DNA of 64,000 nucleotides from Dipteris shenzhenensis (Eukaryota; Polypodiophyta; Polypodiopsida; Gleicheniales). The position numbers and the translations under genes are program-made. The notes beneath the pieces are model-generated. The model saw nothing but the letters and a program-made list of their open reading frames with translations. It was not told the DNA's origin and did not search any database. The DNA lies in assembly GCA_047967505.1 (NCBI GenBank), contig CM106539.1; one strand, given 5' to 3'. Within the stretch, counting starts at the first letter, position 1. The number at the start of each line of letters is the position of its first letter. Below are positions 20,732-31,275 of this stretch, in pieces.

Positions 20732-21135
20732 TCATGTACCGATGCCCCTTCATCCATCCATCCATCTTGTGGTCCAAGATTCTCGCCTTGTTGTTGAGCT
20801 CATACATATGCTCAATGTTGTCCAAGCCTCGAAAGAAGAGTTCGCCATCTGAATATGAGGAAACACCATATCTACCGCCGCCCATAATGATAGCCAAGGC
20901 TTCCACATCACGGATCTGCCATGCTCTCACTAATACAGCGTCTGCTAGTGTCAGCACCGCTATTGTCGTTGAAGTGGCTGGGGTAGTCACAGTGGCTTGA
21001 GGCAGCAGCTCTATCCTCGTCGCAATCCCCACAACTCCCTTAGCAGTAAGTGGCTCTAAACCTTCACTTTCTACAACGTGTAATTGGTCCCTGGTCGAGC
21101 TTGCCCATCTCACCAAATTTTCGGATCTGATATCT
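20732..21135 (-). other. Unrecognised internal sequence of element E3
   Basis: Part of an open minus-strand frame (VRWASSTRDQLHVVE, then DVEALAIIMGGGRYGVSSY and DNIEHMYELNNKARILD). I do not recognise a domain. It lies between the E2 LTR and the E3 leader, so it is probably internal or flanking sequence of E3. The frame runs into the E2 LTR at its end, which argues that the terminus is not native. Confidence 0.35.
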
Positions 21136-22092
21136 GTTGGCCATGATAATGTATACCTTTGTAAGACTAGAATAAGTCCAATCATTAGATTTTTTGTTGT
21201 TCTAAAGATAAAAAATCTACAAAGAATATAAAAGAGAAAATGAAAGAGAAGAAAAAAGAGGTAAACAAAAACTTTTATGAAAAACAAAAGGAAGACATAC
21301 TCAGCAAGCAAAGCAACACTTATGTCGTCGTCAGTGCCCAAGCATAAGCAACTATACTGGGTTTCTAAAGACCCGCGGAGTCTCTTGGGCAAACCTAGTG
21401 CTTACTAAAATACGTCAAATAAACAAAAGAGAATGAAAACAAGAAATAAAGAAGAAACGAAGCAAGTGACTAAGCAAAAATAAACAAGCAAGTCAAGAAA
21501 CAAAATCTTCCAAAAAACTAGAAACTCTCTCTTATTTAAAACATAAAAAGCTAAATGGCCCTTTACACTTATGTATCGTTTCTACAAAGAGGCAAAAATA
21601 CATTTCTAACTTAAAAAGCACAAGCATACTCAAACAAACTCTCTTTTGAAACTAAAAGAAAAACGGGCTATTCAGCTCCTCGCTTTTTGTTTTCAGCTTA
21701 TGTTCAATCATTCTTAGATAAAAGACTTCATATCTAAGAATGTGCAAACTTTTTTCATTATTTTCCTTGGATTATACCTCTTGTGTAATAGTAAAGTGAT
21801 CAAATTACTACATTGAGTGATAAAAGACTCCTTAGTTGTACAAAGGTGAGAAAATCTATGGAATTGGGAAGAAATGACTCCATAATTTGCCAAATCAGAA
21901 ATGTTTGAGTCAATGTGAGGCATTTTTATAATGTGTAAACCACTATATTCAGGTTGTTCATGTTTATCATATATATCAACCTCTAATCTTATGGTAGATT
22001 GAGAAAGTCTAAGATCTAAGAAAACACAAGAATCCCCTCTTGAAGTGCAGTTCAGTTCACAAGAGTCACGAGGATAGTTGGCCATGATAATG
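21136..22092 (-). mobile_element. Retroelement 3' remnant flanked by a 16-bp direct repeat
   Basis: The word gttggccatgataatg occurs at 21136-21151 and 22077-22092, consistent with a target-site duplication. Between them a 123-codon minus-strand frame (22085-21714) contains IYDKHEQPEYSGL, HIDSNISDLANYGVISSQ and FHRFSHLC. This resembles, from memory of the family pattern, the C-terminal tail of a group of eukaryotic reverse transcriptases whose tail reads like YDKR...F...NIP...YGV..SQ. No RT catalytic block is present, so it would be a strongly truncated copy. The rest (21160-21700) is A/T-rich without genes. Confidence 0.45.
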
Positions 22093-22307
22093 AGCTAAAA
22101 GAGGTAAAGAGTTTAGAGCGTCGTACACCTGCATGAACCTGAGCTCCCACCTTGGGTACAATCCTTCAGACACGTGCGTGAACCTGAGCCTCCCGCCTGG
22201 GTGTAATCCTTCAGACACTAAAGCTGATACCTCCAAGCAATGAATCAAGGTCATCCTTCAGCAAGGTCCTTGCCTTCAAGCTCCACTTCTCGAGAACTTC
22301 CGTAAGG
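22093..22307 (-). pseudogene. Short gag stub of element E3 with 45-bp tandem repeat
   Basis: Read 22307 leftwards it matches the start of the E1/E2 gag remnants (LEKWSLKARTLLKDDLDSLL) and then departs. Two imperfect 45-base units, each with a gtgtctgaaggatt word on the minus strand, lie at about 22118-22217. The remainder of gag is missing. Confidence 0.55.
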
Positions 22308-22319
22308 GCTCTGATACCA
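22308..22319 (-). other. Primer-binding site of E3
   Basis: Minus strand TGGTATCAGAGC immediately abuts the LTR end at 22320. Confidence 0.85.
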
Positions 22320-22821
22320 TGTTAGAAAATGAAATCCCACCAAAGGGTATCCCGTAGAATTACACGCAGAAGTGTTTCACTACGGAATCAAACTTCATTA
22401 ATTGTGTGTACTTCACAACCATTGATGTGTGTGCAAGCCAGAATAGACAATGCATCCAAGATAAATATAGAAGCAAAACTTATTATTTTCATCCATCCAC
22501 AAACTAGACACAATACAAAGGAGATGCGGAGTCCCACCAAACCGTGGTCCTCCGATCTTACCAAAATGTCACACCACTATCTATCTGGCACCTCTAGACC
22601 TATGAGCCCGCATGCTCCTCTGAGCTTATGTAGACTCTCAGTCCAATGATCCCTTCCACCTTCCTGTCTAGATAGCCAGCCTAGGTAGGCAGCCATTCTT
22701 GAGCCAAGTCTGCTGCCTATTGTAGGTCTCCTTCACCTCCTGAATGTAGGCCCAAGGATGGCTACCTGCTGCTCCTTTCTACTCCTATGAGGGCTGCTCC
22801 AAGTGATGCCAACGGAGAGCC
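22320..22821 (-). repeat. 5' LTR of E3, left portion
   Basis: Starts TGTTAGAAAATGAAATCCC on the plus strand next to the primer site and is related to the B1/E2 LTRs. Interrupted at 22821 by a solo LTR. Confidence 0.75.
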
Positions 22822-23795
22822 TGTTAGAAATGACCCAACAGAGGGTACACGTAGCGGAAGACTTATAGTAATGCCCAGGAGCTCACACAGTGTGCGGTGT
22901 GGGTGTGGAATCACAAACTTCTTTACTTATGTGCATTCAATAGGTGTGCAGACTCATCAATAGACAATTAACCAAACCAGATAAGAAACCACCAAATAAT
23001 ATATTTCCGTCCACAACTATGGACACAATACAAAAGAGACAGATCCAGAGTCCCACCAATGGTGTGGTCCTCTGATCTTACCACAAAAGTCCTTCTCCTA
23101 TCAGCTGGCTATCTCTAGACTAGAGTCCGCGTGCTCCACCTCGAGCGTAAGTAGACTTTCCGTCCAGAATGATCCTCTCCACCTTGCTGTCTGGAAACCA
23201 GTCTAGGTGGGCAGCTTCCTGGCTAAGTCTGCAGCCCTGCTAGCACCTCTCTATCCTCCTGAATGTAGGTCCAGAGGGTGGCTACCTGCTGCTCCTTTCT
23301 GCTCTGGATCTGCTGCTGCAAGTGATACTGAAATGAGGCCTAAATGGCCCCCTTATATAGCCCTCAAGGCCTGGCCAAAAAAACCGACTCAGTCTGTTAC
23401 AAAAACCGACTCAGTCTGTACAGAAAACTGACCCCACAGTTCCCCATTTATGGGACTGTGGGCTGCCCTTTTGGGGCACTCATTACAAGGGCCCTTGGCT
23501 CATCTTTCAAGGGCAGATACCCTATAAATACAGGGTCCAGTCCCCCCCAAAACTTACTGCAGACAGTGCACCTCCTGTCTAGATCCATCGCAATCTGTCC
23601 CAGCCATACTTCCGCACTTTTCTGGCCCTCTGTCCTGCACATAACAGATCTAGATGTGCTGCCCACATGACAGCCATGATGCTGTCTATGTGGCAGCCCT
23701 TTTCTCTCTGTTTCTGTTGGGTACTGCCCTAGGTCTCCCTCCCCCATGCTCTCCTCATATGGGGGCTTACAGATGGGGAGGTGACCTTTCCAACA
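22822..23795 (-). mobile_element. Solo LTR (974 bp) with GAGCC target duplication
   Basis: Complete LTR of the family seen at 5655: plus strand starts TGTTAGAAATGACCC and ends GACCTTTCCAACA. GAGCC precedes it (22817-22821) and follows it (23796-23800). No internal domain is present, so it is the product of LTR-LTR recombination. The TATA box, GGCTATATAAGGGGG on the minus strand, lies at about 23349-23363. Confidence 0.9.
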
Positions 23796-23800
23796 GAGCC

Positions 23801-24000
23801 CAAGGGCCCCCTTTTATAGGGCACAAGGCCCTCTTGAACTGGTCGACTTTTCCTGCCCCACCAGCCGACTGGCTGCTAGTCTGTGGCCCAGTCTGTGGGC
23901 CGACCCACTGCCTTGATTTGGGCATGTGGGGACCCCCATTGGGCTGTGTGCTGGCCGACCTGGTGCAAATTGCCTTCTGTGCACATCGCAATTGCAGCAA
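23801..24000 (-). repeat. 5' LTR of E3, right portion
   Basis: Resumes the LTR broken at 22821 with a TATA box (CCCTATAAAAGGG on the minus strand, about 23812-23824) and the CCGAC-rich stretch seen after the TATA in related LTRs. Homology fades near 24000, before an LTR end. Confidence 0.6.
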
Positions 24001-24699
24001 GAGGTCTCTAGGTCAGTTTTCTCATGCAAACCAATGCCTGGCACTTGACAATAAATTCGTAGAAGCTGATGCATTCAAGTGTGGGAATGCTAAACTCCAT
24101 GTCCTTCTCGTCCTACATGGGTGTTTTGCCCCCCTCCTCTACCAAAGGACGGGAGTCGACTTTGTCTTTCATGCAGATATTCTATGTGTCTTCCATGCTC
24201 CGTCAAAGCAACATCGTCAAATGTTTGAAAGCTACTTCCGAAGAGGACTCTTCCGTCTCTCGAGACCTTGGGGCCATCTCGACCGCCCCTCCCTGCATGC
24301 ACCCCTCTTTGTGTGGGGAGTCTTTGCTCATCCCTATCGTATTCGGACTCCCTTTCAGTTCTCGCAGAATTAACACCTCTTGCATGGGCGTTTTGTTCCC
24401 CTGAAGTCGACTTTGTCTCTCATGCAGATATTCTCCGTGTCTGCCATGCTGCACCAAAGCAACAGCATCAGATGTTTGAAAGCTCCGAAAAGGACTCTTT
24501 CATCTCTCTTGGACGTTAGAGGAGGGAGCTCATAGTCGTTAGCGAGCAGCGCTCCCTAGCTAGACCGCTGTCCCTGTAGCCCCAGGTCCCGTGCAAGCTT
24601 TTCACGAGGTTCAGATCCTAGATGGGTGAAGGTATGATGCAGATGGGGCATCCCATCAAGGTCTTTCCATTGCCATCACCGTCCTCCATCTAGGGCTCC
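24001..24699. other. Non-coding stretch with a 135-bp dispersed duplication
   Basis: Two related blocks, about 24118-24270 and 24383-24516, share words such as gtcgactttgtct, catgcagatattct and agcaaca.cgtcaaatgtttgaaagct-like sequence. The long plus-strand frame across 23654-24373 runs through the solo LTR edge and is not supported as a gene. Confidence 0.45.
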
Positions 24700-26508
24700 C
24701 CTCCAATTTATTCAAATTTAAGAAAAAGCTAGATAAGTGGCGGGGCTATCAAGCAAATCTGGCTAGCAACAGGCTGGCTTTAAACCACTGCCTGTATCCT
24801 GTAGCTATTTTTTATTTATCATGTTGGTCAACTTCAAGGGCAGGGCTAGAAAAGTTTATTAAACTCTGTAGGTCCTTTTTGTGGGGAGGAACATCAAGAA
24901 TTTCCAAAGCAAGATGGTCGTTTTGCATTAAACCCAAAGGGGAGGGTCAGCTAGGGGTGGTCGACATCGATCAAGCTGCCAAGAAATTATATGCTTCACA
25001 GATAATCAAGGCTATTCTGAATCCTTTGGAAGACTGGGTACAACTCCTTCTCAGAAACAGTGTCCATATCCGACCTCTCAGAGCACCTAAATGGATGAGA
25101 TACCCTAAACTCTCGGCCTTGCGCTGTCCTGAGCCCCGCAGCACTAAAGGAAGTCCCTTTTGGCAATCTCTTTGGAAAGCTTTTGAAGAAATCAAGAGCT
25201 ACATCACCTTCTCTGGCAAGGGGTCTTTTATGGCCTTAGACTCGATTTGGGTCTCTGTCATCTTCAAAGGGAACCCCCTAAGTGATGAAGATTTCATCAG
25301 AGTCAATTATCTTCTCAAGAAAGGTCTGCAAAGTTGGGGACAGCTGTGGGACAAGGTTCAGATGAGATGAAGAGCTGGCAGGAGATTAGACGAGAATTTG
25401 CCCTGGCTAACAACCATCGAGAGCTAATTATGAGCAGGTTAGCACCTTGGCAAGGTGAAACCGAATAATGGAAGGGGGCATCTCAGCTCATATACAGAAG
25501 GGAATTCAGCTAGGTATGTAGCTCTCTTTTCTACCCAATCCCACACCAACTTCAACTATTGAGGAGATATGCAGAGAATTGAACAAGAGATGGAAGCTTA
25601 GTGACAAGCCTAGGGAGGTGGAAGGACAATTTTGAGCTTATTTACACAAAAGACGTCCCTGAAAAAATGGCCACTCTGCTCTGGCTTATTTTACACACGC
25701 TAGAAGTTTGAGAATATGAAAAGGTGATGGTTAGAGCAAGAGATGCCCAGGGATTAGGGAAGATATCTTTCACCTTTTGTAGCTTGCCCACATGCTTGAA
25801 AAAGTTTGGAAATAGGTTCACATGCTCACGGGTGAGCCATTGAATTGGAAAGCCATACTTTTGGGGGATGCCACTAAACTTAGAAAAGTCAAATGGATCC
25901 AGATTAGGGCACATGCGGTTTGGTTTTATTGGATATCCAGAAACAATTATCAATTAAATAATGTTAATTTTCTTGCTGATAATATTTTTGGCAATGGTGG
26001 GGCAGGAACAAAGACAACTCCAGAAGGCCATGAAAGTGTACAATGAAGCTCACCCCCAACTGAATGTTGAACTTTAGACCCATGCATTCAATTGCCAGGA
26101 TGGACCACACACAGTGGTTGTTAAGTACCCAGTTCAGCCTGATCAACCTGTTGCTACTAAAGAGATTCCGTTATTCAAGTTTGCTGATACTGACACTTCT
26201 TCACCAATTCTGGAGGCTCCTCCTCCTGCTGCTCACACTTTCAAGGTGCCTGCCCCAAAAACTCCTGCTGCAGAGGACCCTCCAGTGCTGCCAGAGGGCT
26301 GGCTATTGAGACCAGAGAACCTACTATTGCTGCTAGAGGTAGTACATCTGCTGTCAAAGACCTGCCACTACTGCTTCCAAAGGACCTGCCACTACTGCCA
26401 AAGGACCTGCTACCACAACCAAAGGACCCACCTCGACTAAGGAGGTTGAGGCTGCTAAGATGCACAAGTTTCCAAGTACCTCAAAAGTTAAAGAGGAGGA
26501 GCAGTGAC
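24700..26508 (+). pseudogene. LINE ORF2 3' part (post-RT and C-terminal region)
   Basis: C-terminal portion of an L1-like ORF2. The order is KKLDKWRGYQANLASNRLAL, FYLSCWSTS, CRSFLWGG and KARWSFCIKPKGEGQLGVVD, all typical of the region just after the RT catalytic core. A weak downstream part (about 25380-26040) ends with GDATKLRKVKWIQI and RAHAVWFYWISRN, resembling the zf-RVT neighbourhood. After that lies a Pro/Thr-rich tail with KGPATTA-type repeats (26350-26460) up to a stop at about 26508. Several stops and frame changes are present. No polyA or target duplication was identified, so the 3' end is uncertain. Confidence 0.75.
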
Positions 26509-27882
26509 TACTGCAGTCTGCTACTATGCTGTGCTTATCTTAACTGCTGTTGCTTTCCTCGTGAAAGCTTTTTGTAGTGAATCTCATGTGGATTATAAGG
26601 ATATATAAATGATGATATGTATATAATATAAATCAACTTTCCTTCTGCTCAGGAAAAATTTAATGTACCCTAAGCTTAGCAAGGCCATAACACAAGGTAG
26701 AGTTATCAGAATTTACCCAAACTGAAACTACAGGTTAGGGCTCAATGTGCACTATATAATGTGCATGCGTCAAAGAAGAAATGACTACACTCCAATTTGT
26801 CGGTTCCCCACCTCTCAAGTTTAACCTGTGTAATCTCGTTTTGTCCGCGTGGAAATCCAGCATTACCACCTAGAATACCAAGGCTCACCCCAAGGCCTAT
26901 ACCTAGATGAATCCAGGAACATTCCCAAACTCATCCTCTAAAAACACAACATAGTGCAGTTTCAATCTCATGATAGCCACTCATAAGATTGAAAACCATA
27001 AACTCCATCACGCATAGCAGGGACTAGCTACTATGACATCCACACTGACGTCACCAGCTCCCAACGGTGGGTGTAGACCATAGTATAAAAATATGCTCTC
27101 ACACATACACATCCACACACCCACACATACTTGAGCATCCATTTATACAAAGTCTTCATACTGAGTTTCTGTTGGCACTCCGGAGGCGAAGGCAGACTCA
27201 GCCATGACGAAGGCTAGCACTAAAGGAGAAGGCTAATCAAAAAGTAGTCCAAAAACTATTCATTCAAGCTACAACTGCTTGTGAAGTCTAAAGGATTTCA
27301 TTTTAGTCTCTCCCAAACGAGCATCTAAATCTAGCTGATAGGGCAACACACCAACACTCACCCCAAGGCCTATATGAAAGAAATAAAACCAATGTAATGT
27401 GACTGGCTGTACACATTGTAAAGAGTCTTAACTACGGCTACCCCTGCGAAAGGTGCCACCACCATAGTAAGATGGTGTGGTCTCATGGTATAAGAACCAT
27501 GGGTATAATGATCACTGACACTACAAATGACCAATGCATTGGATTTGAAGTAGACAACCGGCTAGATGCGTGAAGCCCTCTATTTGAGAATTGACACAAA
27601 ACAATGACAAATATAATCAGTAAACATGTGCACAAAATATAAAATAAATAAATCAGCTGATAATGAATTGGTTAAGGAATAAGTGTCCATAAGTGCCTAT
27701 GGAAAAAGTGAAGGCCTGTTACTGAGCCACCACAGCTACACCCATGACAAGATGTCCAATATGCCCCTCTTGTTAAGTGTAGTACAATCTCAAGAAAAGT
27801 AAGTACACATGACTGAAATTGTGTAGCTAGTCCAACAAACGTAGTAGATAGTGAGTGCCTAGTATACAAGGGGTCCTTTTAG
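26509..27882. other. Repeat-derived non-coding sequence
   Basis: No gene seen. The word 'ctcaccccaaggcctata' occurs at about 26891 and 27358, and an ACACAC-rich stretch lies at 27105-27135. TATA-like tataaaaata lies at about 27083. The composition suggests an old LTR or other non-coding repeat, but no boundaries can be drawn. Confidence 0.3.
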
Positions 27883-28197
27883 GTCCAAATACGCATGTAA
27901 CAAGGGTCCATATAGAACAAGTTAATCCCCTGGAATTTTAGGGGATCTTTCAACTCAGGCAAGAATGTAGTACTTCCTCCATCCATAGGGGACATTGTCT
28001 TTTGGTATGACACAACGTTTCACATAGCAATGCATAAGGTCCAAACACACACATGAAATAGGGGTCCTATATTTCAAGTGATCCCCTTAATTTCAAAGAA
28101 GCTTGCAACTAGCACAAGAATGCAGTACTTTTCCTGATCTACAATAGACCTTGTTTTTACCAGTACAGTGTACACTGTTTCCCAAAGCAGCGCAGGA
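27883..28197. repeat. Imperfect 155-bp tandem duplication
   Basis: Two units (about 27883-28037 and 28038-28197) share aggtccaaa, a ggtcc.tat word, 'atcccct.gaatttt'-like sequence, 'caagaatg.agtact' and the distal half 'cattgt/ccttgtttt...gtttc'. No coding sense. Confidence 0.5.
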
Positions 28198-28299
28198 GGT
28201 TTGGGACATACAAATTCATGTGCGAAGTATGCAGACCTTTATAGTAGCCCCTTGGATAGTCATTGATGTTGTGTAGGGAGAAAATTCGTATGGTCATCC

Positions 28300-29179
28300 C
28301 AAGGCCTCCATAGATGAAATCCTTGGAGCTACCAGGTGAACCACCCTGGACACAATGGTCGCTATCAGAGGCCTATTGCACTTTCAAGTAGGCAGGATCA
28401 CTAGCTATTAGGAAGAAAGACAAGAGTGACTTTGCACCCTTCTAGCAGACACAATTCATCCTCCTTCGACCTGCAAAAAGGGATGTTACATGCATCCTCT
28501 AAGGGAGCATTTGCTGCAGCTCCTGCCTTGGCAACGTACTTTCTCAGCAGGGAGATGAGACCTCTGCCTTGATAATAGAGAACCGAGAAGAAAGAAATGA
28601 GCCAGTAAAAACGAACGCTTCATGAGCAGTTGGGCGCTGAAGGAGGACTTGAGCACCTCTCTTGGCCTGATAAAGGAACACAGGTTTGGAGCTTGGATTG
28701 CCTACAGGAGAATCGTGGATGATGTGAACCTTGCATTGCTTGTAGAGAAGAGATACGAAGCTACGAATTCAGTAAACTAAGCCCTAGAGAAGCTCATCGT
28801 TTCATGGCAAATTAAGCTCAAACTGCAAAGTGAAGAGCTTATTGTTGTCTCGTGTCAGTCAACGAGCTGTGAAGAGACCAGGGAGGCGGAGTTGCGCTTG
28901 AGGCAACAGTAGCCGGTGGAAGAGCAGAGGAAGAGGGCAGCCAGCAAAAAACGTAGTATTTTCATGGCTGTACAACAACGATTTACTCTCTCTCTCTCTC
29001 TCTCTCTCAGTCTCAAAGTTGAGGAATTCTGCCTGCCCCTTCCCTTCCCCCTCCAAAAAAGAAGCAAGATTAGATACTCTGCTCGTAAGTAAGAATCGTC
29101 TACTAATTGTGACTGACTGTGATTGTGATTTAATATGTGCTTTAACAAATGCAGAGGTTCAGGGCTAGACGAAACTCAC
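28300..29179. other. Low-copy-looking stretch with (CT)n tract and short ORFs
   Basis: Higher GC than its surroundings, and without transposon similarity. It includes a (CT)n tract at 28985-29008. A minus-strand 36-codon frame (ATG 28965 to stop 28855) opens MKILRFLLAALFLCSS, hydrophobic like a signal peptide. A plus-strand 50-codon frame (ATG 28622) contains KEDLSTSLGLIKEH and RIVDDVNLALLVEKRYE. Neither is recognised; they may belong to the candidate gene at 29180-29728 or be chance. Confidence 0.3.
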
Positions 29180-29429
29180 AGGTACCAGCTTTGTTCCTGC
29201 TTCTAATACATCCCGGGCAGTCTTCACGGCCGTTCCTAATACTGCAGGGTACAAAGCAAGCGAGCTAAGAGGAAGCTCGCGAATTCGGCAATTACAAGAA
29301 GAAGAAGAAGAAGAACCCACCAATGCAACCTCGCCAGCTCCACCCCCCAGCCCTTGCCCCCGCCCCCGCTTCTTCTTGTCTCTCCCCTCTTGACATCCTC
29401 TTCGATCTTCCGTGAACATTGACAAAAGC

Positions 29430-29466
<37 letters not shown>

Positions 29467-29728
29467 AAATGCAGGACCTACTTCGGTACAGATCAGTTTT
29501 CTGTGCAACAACTCGGCAAGCCGCATGGCGCAAAAATGGACGTCGTGCGGTCCGTCCGCTGGGCAATCTGGTTAATCTGCGCAGCGCGGTAGAGGAGCGG
29601 GCAGGCAGGAGCACATGAAGGAGAGGAGCATGGGAAGAATTGGAAGTAGGATCAGATCGTAACGAAGAAGTGGCAAGGGGGAGTAGAGAAGCATGCAATT
29701 GCATGGCGGAGCAGAGGCCGGCAGCCAT
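29180..29728 (-). CDS. Candidate host gene fragment: exons 1-2 of a possible plastid-targeted protein
   Basis: Two minus-strand exons can be joined. Exon 1 is 29728-29482 (ATG at 29728) and exon 2 is 29241-29180. The intron begins GTAGGT and ends CCCTGCAG, and exon 2 is followed by a GTGAGT donor. The join keeps frame and yields 103 codons. The N-terminus (MAAGLCSAMQLHASLLPL, then Ser/Arg-rich, acid-poor sequence) looks like a chloroplast transit peptide. Exon 2 encodes KTARDVLEAGTKLVP, which has the character of a conserved core, but I cannot name the family. Downstream exons were not found. A (CT)n tract (29432-29463) lies in the intron. The LINE's 3' end is about 200 bases upstream of the ATG. 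The splice model is inference. Confidence 0.32.
29432..29463. repeat. (CT)n microsatellite
   Basis: About 16 CT dinucleotides in a row, within the intron of the candidate gene model. A similar tract lies at 28985-29008. Confidence 0.95.
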
Positions 29729-30183
29729 GGCTGCTCTCTCGACAAATTCTATCCTCGTCTTCCCATCTTGGTCTTCTCAGCTGAATTTCGATAGCGAGGT
29801 CCTGCTAATAAGTCCAACCTTCCAAGTGATAGCCTTGGATTTTGAGTTCCGATTATCCATTGAGTTTTTGAGTTTAGGACTTGCCAATTCAAGTTTTACT
29901 TTAGTTGCAAGGGAAACCTTTAGAGTTTTTGACGTTTTTTTTATAAAATAAATAATAAATAAACTCTGCCAGCTTGTATTAACAGAAATGGGTAAGAGAA
30001 AAAACCAGATACAAAATTTGGCCAACTCTAGAGGCTAACCCCTGTGGCCTACCCCACTAGTGCAATGAGTATAATATGTTGCCTATGTCTTGAAGAGCAT
30101 TCCCCACTAGTTGGTCCTTCTTAGCTAACGCCACTCCTAGATCCCATAAGTTCTCCTTGTAATCATAAACCAGCAAAGGTAGT

Positions 30184-31275
30184 CTACAGGCCCATGGTAT
30201 CGACTCTCGAAAGACCAACCGGTTTCTGACAGACCAAATGGCCATGACCAAGGCCGCGCCAGTAGGCGGCTAAGGTACACGGGAGACGAGTTGTTTCCCC
30301 CAACAAAGCTAGGCACCACTTAGCTCCCAACAAGAAGCCCGCCATGAGGCCAGTAAAACGGACTGCGCTTCCCATTCTCCTCCACAATTCACAGGCTACG
30401 GGGCACTCCCAAAACAAATGACGGATCTTTTCCTGAACCCGGCCACAAAGGGGGCAAAGCGGACTCAACTGCATCCATTTGGCCAACTTGCTTCTGATCG
30501 GTAACCAACCATGTAAAAGCTTCCACAACAGAAATTTAGACTTCCCTGGGAGCGCACTTTTCCAGAGCTCAACAAACCGTGCTCTCCACCAAGATTGAGA
30601 CCTATGCAACTTCCAAACTGAATTGAGATTATGAGACTCCATCTGACTGAATAGGAGCTCTCGATAGCACACTTTGGCAGACATCTTAGACAGCACTGTA
30701 CGGCCAATTAGCCAGTGGTTTTCCCTCCATAGGAGAGAGGGGCACGAATTAGACGGCCAGGATTGAGACAAAGTTGCTACCACTCTAGAGAGGAATCGAG
30801 CTTCCAAGGTCGTGAGCCCAAATTATTGCTTCACACTGATCAGTGGCTTCCAAAAGGCTTGTCTTACGTCCCAAATATCCAGCCAGCACTTCACCCCTTT
30901 CTTGTAAAGCACTGGATGTCCGCATATATCCAAAAAGGCCCGGGGTTTCCCTTCCACCGATGTAGCAAGTCCCCATCATATGCTCTCATAAAGGCTGGGG
31001 TCCCCTCTCAGTCCAGCTCTACCTTTCCACTTCAAGACATGCATACAAGACTTCCAAGACCCAACCAAACTTGCAAAAGCTCAAAACCTCTTATTTTTAT
31101 CGAGAACTAGAATCTTATCAACCCACAAGAGATTTCTCCAAGTACCAACTCTACAACCACCCGCTTTCTCCACTAAGTCCCGGAGAATATCCAACCAAGG
31201 TGTGGTACTTTTTAGAGCCTTAGGTAACCATTTGAATAGGAGGGACAGATTCCTTAGGGAAATATTTGGTATCAC
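30184..31275 (-). pseudogene. LINE ORF2 C-terminal region with zf-RVT
   Basis: Post-RT part of the full-length LINE. SLRNLSLLFKWLPKAL and the GTWRNLLWVDK region come first (31275-31081). After a gap, a 207-codon frame (30807-30184) holds SVWKLHRSQSWW, LPGKSKFLLWKLLHGWLPIR and the zinc-binding CPLCGRVQEKIRHLFWEC, which has the C-x2-C and H-x4-C ligands of the plant LINE zf-RVT domain. It likely assists nucleic-acid binding. The pieces are in different frames. Confidence 0.85.

Noticed and set aside
20697-21392. 231-codon minus-strand frame
   Set aside because: It runs across the 16-bp repeat into one end and into the E2 LTR at the other, so as a whole it is not a natural gene. Only the middle is kept as unrecognised element sequence.
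23654-24373. 239-codon plus-strand open frame
   Set aside because: It crosses the solo LTR edge and the target duplication on the antisense side of the LTR, and has no domain.
29570-29610. tRNA-like gcgcagcgcggtagaggag
   Set aside because: It resembles an A box, but no B box (GGTTCGANNCC) or cloverleaf follows.
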